From Glebionis coronaria (lineage: Eukaryota; Streptophyta; Magnoliopsida; Asterales; Asteraceae): DNA of 64,000 nt. The DNA lies in contig CM046882.1 in the NCBI GenBank assembly GCA_025667525.1, forward strand, positions 528,638,618 through 528,702,617, read 5' to 3'. A program made the translations under genes and the position numbers. Positions 38,595-49,087 of this stretch are shown here, piece after piece. The notes under the pieces are model-generated. The model was not told the origin of the DNA and ran no database searches. It worked only from the letters and a program-made list of their open reading frames with translations. Each line of letters opens with the position of its first letter. Position 1 is the stretch's first letter.

Positions 38595-41439
38595 TGATGG
38601 TAAACTATTATCCGTATCCTTGGTGATCATCTGTATATATTGTTTATATTTTACTCTACAAAAGCAAAATACAAAAATATAAAACCATATAAAAACCATA
38701 AAAATTGAAAAATTCATAAAAATCCAAAAATATTTTCACTTTATTTTTCAAAGGCATGTCTTTTGGTACGATAATATTTACGGCCTTAGAAATGTTGATT
38801 AATATTGACACGGCGCTATAAATAGAGTTCGTACAAAAGTTGTAAATATTTCATAAAACATGCCTTATGGCTTGTAGTTATTTTTTACTGCAACCCGATT
38901 TTCATATTAAAGTCAAGTATTTCTTATGAAAGCTTTGGCTCACAACGGGAATTAATTTTCTCGGGCAAGGTTTACTTTAAAACCTTGTAAGGGATCCAGT
39001 TTACTTTATAACTTGGTCTAACATAAATCTATGTACGTTTCAGTGCATTTATTTGTTAAAACAAGAGAAGTCTTGTTTTTATGAAGCTATCATCCCTACA
39101 ACCATATCAATCTACAATTGGTATCTACATACTCGACAATGAAACTACTCAACCGACGACTACAGCTCTTTCAATAGAACACGGGTCAACAATTGAGGGG
39201 AGCAATTGTCAAGCATTCAGAATCTTCGATGCCGAACGTGCCAAGCTCACTAACTGGTGTCAAGACTACAATACCAATCGTACATGTGGTGTCAAGATGA
39301 CTTCAGACGTGACGAGGCGACCAACATATGCTGACAAGAACCATCTGATCTTATCATATGATGTTCTCATCTATCAGGTCCAACCTTGTCAATTTTTTTC
39401 TAATATGGTGAATATGTGATCATGTTACAAATCGGTATCATATCTCATACATTTGGAATCATGAAGATAAAACGGACTTGCATTTTTCTTCCCAAAACCT
39501 TTGTTAAAACTTCATTAAATAAATTGATATTAAAAACATCGATTGGGTTAATATTTTTAATATGGGGGAGAAAATGTGATTTAATATGGGATATTATCAC
39601 AAATGGTAATGTTCTGGCTCATCCCGACATATGCGAAATGTTTTCGAATATCGTGGCATATGTTAAGGGGAGCAAAATGGATTTGCTATATCAAAATGGA
39701 TTTTCATGGTGACATATACTTACCCAAAACCCATTTATTTCACGACGATGAAGATTGTGGTGACAGAAGGATGGTAGGATAGGTTAAGTCCTATGATTCT
39801 TCCAGAACCAGAGGAATCTTCCCAAGGACATTCCATAGCTAGAAATAGTAGTCCTTAGGAAATATGGAGAAAGATTGTGAACGTAGCTGAATGCCGACCA
39901 AGTACTTAAGTTAGCACTGAAACAATCACAACAAGGTGCTAGTTATGACGTATTGGTAAGCATTGAAGGGGTTGAAGAATGAAAAAGAATTGTAAAGATA
40001 AAAGGTGTAAAGAAAGAAGCCCTCCTTACAACTTTAGGCAGAAACCGGGTCAACACATATGCTATTGAGATCATTTTAATGATTCTCGATATTGAAGACA
40101 GACATCATGGACCCAGTGATGCAATGCACAACCCATCCCAGCTAACTCAGATATCTCTCAAAAGGTATTTGTTTTAATCACACAGAGACAACACATTATC
40201 TATTGATTTATTCACTCCGAATAAATTGGTATTGAAAAGGTGGCACTCCACTCCAGCCTCCGATCACTAAAATCCAAAATGCACGATCGAGTCTAGAGCC
40301 ATTTGAGATCATCAAATATCTCATTAGGACACACTTTCATAATTCCTTGCTTCTTCACACACTGTGAAAAGTAAGAAAGATCTTAAGAGTCCTACGCAAA
40401 ATCTTCATGATCTTGCCTGAACATCCGAGTAATACGAAAGTATTTACAATGAAGATGGAAATCCTTCTTGAGCGAATATCAAAAAGCTCATGGTAGGTGA
40501 CTTGTGCGATTCTTTATGAATCAAGTTTGTGATAACTGGAAAGCAACAGTGGTTTAATTCTTAAATGAATTTAAACACGTTCCAGGCCTCTACGCAATAT
40601 CTTAATGATCTTACCAGAACACTCAGAGTGATATCTTAGTGTTCAAAGTGATGAGTGGAAATCCTTCTAGTGTTAACCTCAAACAACACTTGGTAGGTAA
40701 CTTGCAAGATTCTATACGAATCAAATCGTGACAACTGGAAAGCAACGATGGTGCGGTTCTTAATTGAATTTCACTTGTTCCAGGAATATGAATTGACGGC
40801 TTCAAATCATGCGGATATTATTATCCAAATGATTCACTCTTTATGTTCGCAGTCAGCTTTGGACGGTCGAATAAAGAGAACGGGTTTACCCGCGAAATCC
40901 TGTCAGGAAGTTACTTAATTGAAACTATCTGTCACGGGTACGATATCTAATATCGTCCAACGGTCTTCACCGACCAGAGGTAAAATGCTACCGATTTAGA
41001 ATGAAATTTTCAAAGCCATTTCTTTCGTGTCTACTTATGTTGCGGCATTTGAAGACGGTGGCGTTGCGGAATCCAAGAAGAAGTCGTCCCCGCATGTTTA
41101 TACTTTATGCACTTAATAGCTCATCTAATTCAAGAAAGCCTAAAAGTTAAGTCTTCCGCTGTATCGAACTCTGAAGCTTTCAAGAATTACGAAGGTATAA
41201 GTATGTGGGACATGGTGTCACGAGGAGGCGAAGATCACAAGTGATGGATGCACAAGATCAAGGCAAGAGATTAATGCTAAAGATTGATATCAAAGATCAC
41301 ATTAGCATGTTCACCAGAAAAGAAAAAGAAAAGAGAGACGAAGACTTCGAGCTCAAGACAAGCATAGTATGCTAGGTTTATTTAATTATTGTAACTCGGG
41401 TGACGCCCTTGTTTGGAGTGACTTCCCTTAGGGGGAGAT
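38595..41439 (+). other. Copia 3' region between pol and LTR
   Basis: 2.8 kb is long for a copia 3' untranslated region. The longest forward ORF (39081-39419, 112 codons) has no motif, signal peptide or membrane segment that I recognise. An eroded env-like or extra ORF, as in SIRE-type elements, is possible by position only. The region ends in TTAGGGGGAGAT at the LTR border and contains a ~198-bp tandem duplication. Confidence 0.55.
40391..40783. repeat. Diverged ~198-bp tandem duplication in the copia 3' region
   Basis: CTACGCAAAATCTTCATGATCTTGCC near 40392 is echoed by CTACGCAATATCTTAATGATC near 40590. Later pairs include GATAACTGGAAAGCAACAG/GACAACTGGAAAGCAACG and ACGTTCCAGG/TTGTTCCAGG. 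The two halves are clearly diverged, so the duplication is old. Confidence 0.8.
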
Positions 41440-41770
41440 TGTTGGAAATACGTTTTTACGTATTTAGGAAGATTCGGTCACTCCGACAATATATTAAGTA
41501 GTAGCTCGTAGTATAGATATCTTTATTAAACAAACAAAGTCAAGCCTAGCCTACAACATGTGTAAGCCGGCCCAACATTGTAAGCCCAAGCCCATCACAA
41601 GGCTTGGGTATATAAACCCTCTCCTTTGATGGAGAGGGTGTGTGTTCTTCATTTTTACACATAGTGAAAAAGTGTTTTTCTTTCACTTTCTCTCTCTAAG
41701 TGTGTGTGTTCTCACCATCTCTCTATCTCTTTCTCTCTCTAAAACATAAGCAAGATTTACATATCCTTCA
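41440..41770 (+). repeat. Copia 3' LTR
   Basis: 331 bp, TGTTGGAAATACG...ATATCCTTCA, directly after the purine tract and directly before the resumed Athila pol frame. It contains a TATA box, a hairpin and CT-rich runs. Confidence 0.8.
41609..41616 (+). promoter_or_regulatory. Copia LTR TATA box
   Basis: TATATAAA lies after GGCTTGGG in the middle of the LTR, followed at once by a perfect 8-bp stem (CCCTCTCC 41617-41624, GGAGAGGG 41631-41638, six-base loop). Confidence 0.65.
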
Positions 41771-41771
41771 G

Positions 41772-44700
41772 ACTCCATTTGGAGAAAGTGACTTTCTTTT
41801 AAAATAATTTGAAGCAACTTTAGGGGATGTGGACTTAAAATATGACGATTCTCCCTCCGATTGGGACGAAGACCTTCGTAGCATTGAGAAATTTCTCAAT
41901 GAGGACCATATTTCTCCACCTTCTCCTATGGAAATTACAAACGATGATCCGAATTTGACTAAGCCTTCCATCGACAATCCTCTGGATTTAGAGCTTAAGG
42001 ATTTACCGTCTCATCTTGAATACGTTTTCCTAGAAGACAATAAGAAGTTACCCGTCATCATTGCAAAGGACTTAAAAGAGGATGAAAAATCTCGACTTAT
42101 CGATGTGCTCAAAAATCATAAGAAAGCAATAGCTTGGAAAATTTCCGACATCCGCGGAATTGATCCTAACTTTTATACTCATAAGATTCTCATGGAAGAT
42201 GACTTTAAACCTGAAATCCAAAGACAAAGAAGGGTTAATCCAAAAATTCATGATGTCATCAAGAAAGAAATTATCAAACTTCTAGATGCCGGAATGATTT
42301 ACCCTATTTCGGATTCGCCATGGGTTAGTCCCGTCCATTGTGTGCCTAAGAAAGGCGGAATAACCATTGTTCCCAATGAAAACAAAGAGTTGATTCCTAC
42401 TCGACTTGTCACGGGTTGGCGAGTTTGCATAGACTATCGCAGGCTCAATGATGCCACTCGTAAGGATCATTTTCCTCTTCCTTTCATGGATCATATGCTC
42501 GAACGTTTAGCGGGTAATGACTACTATTTCTTCTTAGACGGTTTCTCCGAGTATTTTCAAATTCCCATCGATCCAAAAGACCAAGAGAAAACCACATTCA
42601 CTTGTCCTTATGGAACATTTGCTTACAAAAGAATGCCTTTCGGCTTATGCAATGCTCCTAGGACTTTCCAAAGGTGTATGATGGCTATATTCCATGACAC
42701 GGTTAAAGAAACTATGGAAGTCTTTATGGACGACTTCTCGGTCTATGGTGATTCTTTCTCTTCTTGCCTTGCCAATTTAGAACGTATGCTTAAACGGTGT
42801 AAAGACACTCGTCTCGTTCTTAATTGGGAAAATGCCATTTCATGGTAAAAGAAGGCATCGTCCTCGGTCATAAAATTTTCAAAGCCGGTATCGAAGTCGA
42901 TCGTGCTAAAGTTGACATCATTGCCAAGTTTCCTCCACCTACCACCGTTAAAGGAGTTAGAAGCTTTTTAGGTCATGCGGGATTTGATCGTCGTTTAATC
43001 CAAGATTTCTCTATGATAGATCGACCAATGACTCACCTTTTAGAAAAGGATGCTCCTTTCATCTTTTCTCAAGAATGTCTCGATTCTTTCGAACTTCTTA
43101 AAGGTAAATGAACTAAGGCACCAGTCTTAGTCTCTCCAAATTGGGTGTTACCTTTCGAGCTCATGTGCGATGCTAGTAATTTCGCGGTAGGAGCGGTTTT
43201 AGGTCAACGAGTGAACAAACAATTCCAACCAATCCATTATGCTAGCAAGACAATGACGGGGGCTCAATTCCATTATACCACTACCGAAAAAGAGCTTTTA
43301 GTCGTAGTGTATGCTTTTGAGAAATTCCGCCCCTATCTTGTGCTTTCCACCACCATCATTTACACCGATCATTCCACCTTGAAATACTTGTTGACCAAGC
43401 AAGATGCTAAACCGAGACTCCTTCGTTGGGTTTTTCTCCTACAAGAAATTACAATTGAAATTCGCGATAAAAAGGGAGCAGAAAACCTAGCAGCGGATCA
43501 TCTTAGTAGACTCGAAGATCGTTATCAAGGGGAACTCCCAAATCAAGAGATTAATGAATCTTTTCCCCCTGAGGCCTTAATGTCTATTAACTCAAATCTT
43601 GACGATACCCCATGGTTTGCGGACATTGCAAACTATTTAGCGGGTGGTGTTCTTATGGAAGGGTTAACGTCCCAACAAAAGAAAAAATTCTTTAAGGAAA
43701 TTAAACACTATTATTGGGACGGCCCTTACCTTTTCAATCAATGTGTGGATCTTGTCATTCGTAGGTGTTGATGGGCCGGCAACTTTACTAATCCTTGAAG
43801 CTTGCCACAAAGGACCCACCGGTAGTCACTTTGGTCCTAACTATACCGCGAAGAAAGTTTTCGACTCTGGATTTTATTGGCCCACCATTTATCATGACGC
43901 TCATGAAATGGTTAAGAATTGTGATGCTTGCCAAAGACAAGGCAAGATCATACATAAAGATGAGATGCCTCAAAATTTCATCCAAGAGTGTGAATATTTG
44001 ACGTATGGGGCATCGAATTTATGGGGCCATTTCCATCATCCAAAGGGAACAAGTACATCCTCGTAGCCATTGACTACGTATCCAAATGGGTTGAAGCAAA
44101 AGCTTTACCTACGAACGATGCGAGGGTGGTTGTGAACTTTCTGAAACAATTGTTTGCTCGATTCGGTGTTTCTCGTGCTATCATTAGTGATCGCGGGACT
44201 CATTTTTGCAATGATCAATTTGCTCGAGTCATGGCTAAGTATGGTGTCAATCACCGTCTTTCTACCGCGTATCATCCACAAACCAATGGTCAAGCCGAGA
44301 TCTCTAACCGTGGACATAAGCGAATCTTAGAGCGTACTGTGGGAGAGCATCGTGCCTCATGGGCCAATAAGTTAGATGATGCTTTGTGGGATTTCCGTAC
44401 CGCATATAAGACACCTATTGGTTGCACTCCATATCGTCTTGTGTACGGCAAGGCATGCCAACTCCACATTGAGTTGAAGCATAAGGCTTATTGGGCCTTG
44501 AAATGGGTTAATTTTGATATCAACAAAGCCGGTGATCTTAGGAAAATCCAACTCAATGAACTTAATGAACTTAGGAGTGAAGCTTATGAGAATTCATTGA
44601 TCTACAAGGAGAAAACCAAGCTCATTCATGATTCCAAGATTAAGAACCAAGAGTTTCACATAGGCGATCAAGTTTTACTCTTTAACTCTCGGTTGAAAAT

Positions 44701-44893
44701 CTTTTCGGGCAAGCTTAAGAGTCGTTGGTCTGGTCCATGCACTGTCGCCAAAGTCTTCGCTTATGACACCATTGAGTTATCTCAACCAAATGGGCCAAAC
44801 TTTAAAGTGAATGGCCAGCGTGTTAAGTTGTACTTTGGTGAGGACATTTCTCATGAGATGATTCCATCCCTCACCATGTTTCCCTTGAATTAG
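41772..44893 (+). pseudogene. pol: Element D pol: RT, RNase H and integrase
   Basis: The frame resumes after the copia LTR with TPFGESDF and a TAA at 41805-41807, then reads RT cleanly to 42830. RT motifs include WRVCIDYRRLN (about 42420), FLDGFSEYFQIP (about 42535), FGLCNAPRTFQ (about 42640) and the catalytic FMDD at 42723-42734. A one-base loss near 42830 shifts the frame. RNase H ([24 protein letters not shown]) follows after an in-frame TGA at 43109-43111 and runs to 43771. Another shift leads to the integrase HHCC finger (CHKGPTGSH...CDAC, 43795-43945), and a third near 43995 to the core. The core has D at 44189-44191 and E at 44297-44299 (35 residues between), but the first catalytic Asp is Glu (GAA 44015-44017). 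The stop is TAG 44891-44893. The lineage is Athila Ty3/gypsy; it is not functional. Confidence 0.92.
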
Positions 44894-47033
44894 TTCTGGG
44901 TTGAGTTAGGCTCGTGACTCGGTTAACAAAAACAAGCGCTTCTCGGGAGGCAACCCGATGATCTATCCTTTGTACCCATTTTCATAATAAGTGAAGGGGG
45001 AGCTACATAGGTGTATGTTGTCTTGTTTCTTATGATGTCCAGGGATTAAAGCTTTCAAAGAGCACTTTTGATGATATTTGACGACCCGTGATCCCGTATA
45101 CCCGTCTTCCTGGTTCTATCCAAAACTTTTGTGATTCAATATTTCATATCTTATATGTTGACATTGAAATCACTATAGTCGTCTCTTCCTTAGCAAGATT
45201 TAAACAAAGTGCACAATTTCCTAAGTGTAGGGGAGTTTACTCCCACATGCTTAAACATCGAGGACAATGTTTATATCAAGTGTAGCGGAGACTTCTATTG
45301 AAGTTAAGTGGGGTTTCCATGAATATGTCCTCATTTTAACCGAAAATTTTCATTTATCGACTTTTTTCAAAATTTTTGATCTATTTTGGCCTAGTAATAT
45401 TTTTCATTTATTTTCTTTTATATACCTTTCTTTTGTTATCGCATTGTATGTATATATTTCATTCCAAGAATAAAGTCAAAAGAGAAAAATAAATTAAATA
45501 AAATAGTTTTAATGAGTTTAGATGTCTTTAATATATTAGGCCCGTCATGAATCTTTTGACTCAACCCGAGTTTACTTATCCAAGTTTACTCTAGCTAGTA
45601 TCCTTAACGTGTTTAAATCAAGTTTTGCTGGGCTTTTATATAGGGAACTTTAAAACGTGAAAGTCTTAACTCATATGGGTTAAGAACAAGAACTTTTCGC
45701 AAGTTCCTATAATTTATCCTAGAAAGACGTTTATCAAGGGAACTTTAAAATGCAAATTCTAAACTTGAAAAAGTCTAAGAAGATGCAAGATCCTATAGAT
45801 GACTTGAAAACCCAAAACTTTGATTTAATAGGCCAAGCATTCACGAGTCTCATTCCTTGAGATTTTAAATTGTGGAGAACGAGAGATGATAGAGTCAATT
45901 ATAAGTTTGGTATTCTTTCATGAATTTATGTGAGTTAATTATGAACTTTTTCTCCCATCGCTTGTTAATAAATGTAATTGAAATAAGTAAGGTTATACGA
46001 TTTGAAAAGTTACTTAGCTTCTAGCACAAGATCGTTTAAAAGTTGCTCGGTATTAATTAGAGTTCATAGACAATGCATAACTTATTAAAGCAGGATGCGA
46101 AGATTTGTGAGTCCAAAAAGGCCCTTACAAGGCATGAGGGCTACATTTTGTTGCTAAAGATCCCAAGTGATGTGAAGAATCATTTATCAAAATCAATATG
46201 AAGGATCGAGACACACAACGAAAAGCAAATACTCCCCTAAAGATCATGGAGAAGTCTATCCGAAAAGACCCTAGCAAGGTATGAGGATAAATAGATCCAA
46301 GTCCTAAAAGGAGGATGATCGTAGTATATCAAAATCCAAAATAGAGAGTGGAGAAAAATGAAGAAGTCGTGGTCCAAGTTTGAAGAATCTCTCAAAAATT
46401 TCAAGTGAAGAAATTCCTATTATGAAGAGAAAACCATTATTTTAAGAACGTCTCTGAAGATTCGAAGTATGAAGTCACTGCCAAATATCGGTCCGAGAAA
46501 GGTCTCAAATCGTGAAACGAGTTATGCCAAGATATGAACTTTATGAGGTTTCGAGAGGCAGTTTTATAAGATTTTTTCCTTTAGCTAACTATTTATTAAA
46601 TCGTCCTACTTTATTTTCAACCTTAATAAATTATCGAAATAAGTCAACAATGCATCCTCGTGATCATTCAAGACAACAATAAAATATAAGAGATACACCT
46701 AGGAATAAGGGAGTCTAAGTGAATAATTGAGCCACATGAGTGAGTGTTAGCTTACTAACTTATAATAACAATGATCTTGTTTCTAAGCTTGGTGTGGGGA
46801 ACGTGAAACTTGAGGGTGATAAACATTCATGACAACCAAAGCCCTAATGTAAGTCTTTGATCTCTTTACTTGTTCTTCCTTCTAGCATTTTGTAATTTTC
46901 TATCTTTTTGGTTTCCTTATTGTCTAATAATTAATAAAGGCCAAGGTGGGTTAATTATGATGAAAAATTTAAATCGTGCTTTGAAAATTAATGCATTGCA
47001 TGAAAGCATTGCAATGGTCAAGTGTAGGGGATT
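44894..47033 (+). other. Element D 3' untranslated block
   Basis: No ORF above 75 codons looks real. It starts with GCTTCTCGGGAGGCAACCCG and is alignable over its length with the array B blocks (12684-14716 and its copies). Purine tracts resembling the priming tract occur near 44992, 45226 and 45278 as well as at the LTR border. There is no env-like ORF. Confidence 0.7.
47019..47033 (+). other. Element D polypurine tract
   Basis: CAAGTGTAGGGGATT sits directly before the TAATAAG start of the 3' LTR. It is identical to the tract before each array B LTR. Confidence 0.75.
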
Positions 47034-47471
47034 TAATAAGTATGAAAACACTTATCTTTTTACCACTTATTTCTAATAATAACAAGACCAAAACGTGTAT
47101 TTAATGTCGTAAAATGCGATATTATGCGTGGTTTGTGTTTTTATTGTGTTTTAGGAAAAAAAATTTGAAAAAGGAAGAAAACACGGGCTTTCACGGGCTT
47201 TTATCGAAGAAAAAGACAAAAGACGAAATCAAAAGATCAAAAGTGCAAGAAGAACAGAAGTCAAAGGCCTATTCTGTAGATTTATCGAAGAAAAATTCTA
47301 AAGACGGAAGTTTAACGAAGTCGAAGAACCAAGTCTACTAAAAGAATAAAATTTGAAGACGAGTTCATTTTATCATTCGACTAATCCCGAGACAAAGTTG
47401 AGAAAGACGAGTTATTTAAAAGATGAGAAGACAAGAAGAAAGAGAGAAGCAACCATACCTTCCCCTTCCCC

Positions 47472-47480
47472 TATATATAG
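47472..47480 (+). promoter_or_regulatory. Element D 3' LTR TATA box
   Basis: TATATATAG lies after CCTTCCCCTTCCCC, equivalent to 31260-31268. Confidence 0.6.
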
Positions 47481-47999
47481 TTTCCTAATATGTCATTAGA
47501 GAGTTAGTTATTTTTTTCTAGTTTATGGAGGTAATTAGGAGTATGTGTTTTACTTTCTCTCTCTAACTTTTCTTTCAAGTTTATTAATCTTTCATCTTAA
47601 TCTTGTAATTTTAGATCTTAATCTTCAATTTAATCAAGCTTTTTAGTTAATTCTGATTCTACCTTTCTTAATCATAATATATTGTTTTGTCTCTTTAATC
47701 ATGTTGTTGATTTAATCTTGTTGATTTTGTGATTGATTTGCTTATTAGATTGTGCTTATTGATTTGGTGTGTTTGATGTTCTAGCTTATTATGCTTTTTG
47801 ATTAATTAGTGTTAGCTTATTTTTAATAAAGTTGTTTTTATAGTTTAAATCTTTTAAAAGTTCATTTTTAATATTTAGCTTATTTGGTGTTTTCATAGTT
47901 TTAAAATTGTGGCTTATTTGCTTTTTCTTAAAATCAGTTTGATTACGTTTTTGGTTTTTAGCTTATTTTTGGTTTTTGCTTATTTGCATTTTAGATGTT

Positions 48000-48610
48000 A
48001 TCCGGGTTTTAAAACCATAATATTCTGAATAGTTTCATTCTCTGTTATCCCGGATTAGCAAGAGTTTCAATATCCCGAATAGTGGAAATTTTGTGATTCC
48101 GGATTAGCCATAAATTTCATATTCCGGATAAGGTTTATTACACCTTATTCCGGATTGTATACGGGTTACATATTCCGAATAGCAACAAAAGCACGTATTT
48201 TGGATTGTAGCACTTTTGTAGATTCCGGATAAAAAACTTGGTGATTCCGGATTGTTCTTATTTCTAGTGATTCCGGATAAGGGAAATTTCAGATATTCTG
48301 AATTGTTATAGGAAGTGGATTCCGGATTATATCCGGAACATGGATTCCGGATTGCTATAAGATTCCGGATAAGACAACATATTCCGGATTGTTTATGGAA
48401 TTTGGATACCGAATTAGCTGCTGATTAGTATTCTGGATTGTTAGTGTTTCTTGTATTCCGGATAACGTGTGATATACAAATTCCGGATTGTTTCTAATTT
48501 TAACATTCCAGATAGAGTATAGAATTCATCATCCTGGATTGTGAGGAAGTTGTGGATTCCGGATTGTGTAAAGTATACACATTCCAGATTAGGTAAATTT
48601 TTGGTATCCA
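48000..48610. repeat. Element D 3' LTR: dispersed ATTCCGGAT motif cluster
   Basis: Copy of the cluster at 32700-33310. Several cores are better preserved here (GATTCCGGATTAGCC where the 5' LTR has GATTCTGGGTTAGCC). Confidence 0.85.
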
Positions 48611-49082
48611 GACTTATGTTTGGTTTTGGTTTCCTGTTCTATTTTCAAACCTTTATTTTTCCCGCCAATTTTTCTTAGGTTTATTTTCAAAGCGTTTTAT
48701 CTTAGTTAATTTCAAATTTAATTTTTAATAAAGTTTTAACTTTCAGCATTTACTTTTTATAAAGTTTTAATCTTTCGTCGGTTGTTTTAAAAGTCTTAAT
48801 TTTTACTTTAATCTTTTCAAGTTTTCAACTTTATTTCTTAAATAGTTAATCATCTTTAGTTTCTTTTACCAAGTTCTACTGTGCAGCATTCATTCTGGAT
48901 AAGCACTCAAGGTTAGACATCCTTCCTTTATTTTTATGTTTAATAGCTTTAACATTTATAAACTTAGACAATCAAAAGCTCCCCCTTTTAGTGACCAAAA
49001 ACAATAATTCCACCTAAAACCGTGATCAATTGGATTAGATACCGAGAACGAACGAGTACACATATGCAAAAGTCATCTATTA

Positions 49083-49087
49083 ATAGG
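49083..49087. other. Target-site duplication of element D, right copy
   Basis: ATAGG, matching 30818-30822. Confidence 0.85.

Larger units (their letters stand above)
36470..41770 (+). mobile_element. 5'-truncated Ty1/copia element nested in element D
   Basis: The left junction lies within about 36430-36500, where Athila protease text gives way to copia text ([18 protein letters not shown]) in another frame. The element then contains RT and RNase H, a 2.8 kb 3' region, a purine tract CTTAGGGGGAGAT and a 331-bp 3' LTR. The 5' LTR, gag, protease and most of integrase are absent. Athila sequence resumes at 41772 in the pol frame. The orientation is the same as element D. Confidence 0.88.
30823..49082 (+). 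mobile_element. Element D: Athila-like Ty3/gypsy retrotransposon with nested insertions
   Basis: LTRs 30823-33779 and 47034-49082 (2957 and 2049 bp, the difference being a 903-bp insertion) are flanked by ATAGG on both sides. The interior has a tRNA-Asp-like primer site, gag-protease (33978 to about 36470), pol (41772-44893), a 2.1 kb untranslated block and a polypurine tract. The RT and integrase text and the DLGAS protease motif are those of the Athila lineage. A truncated copia element splits protease from RT. The element lies in a PF04195-type gene on the opposite strand. No env-like ORF is visible after pol. Confidence 0.93.
47034..49082 (+). repeat. Element D 3' LTR
   Basis: 2049 bp, TAATAAGTATG...CATCTATTA, without the palindromic insertion. 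It has a TATA box TATATATAG at 47472-47480 and the ATTCCGGAT cluster at about 48000-48610. ATAGG follows at 49083-49087. Confidence 0.92.
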
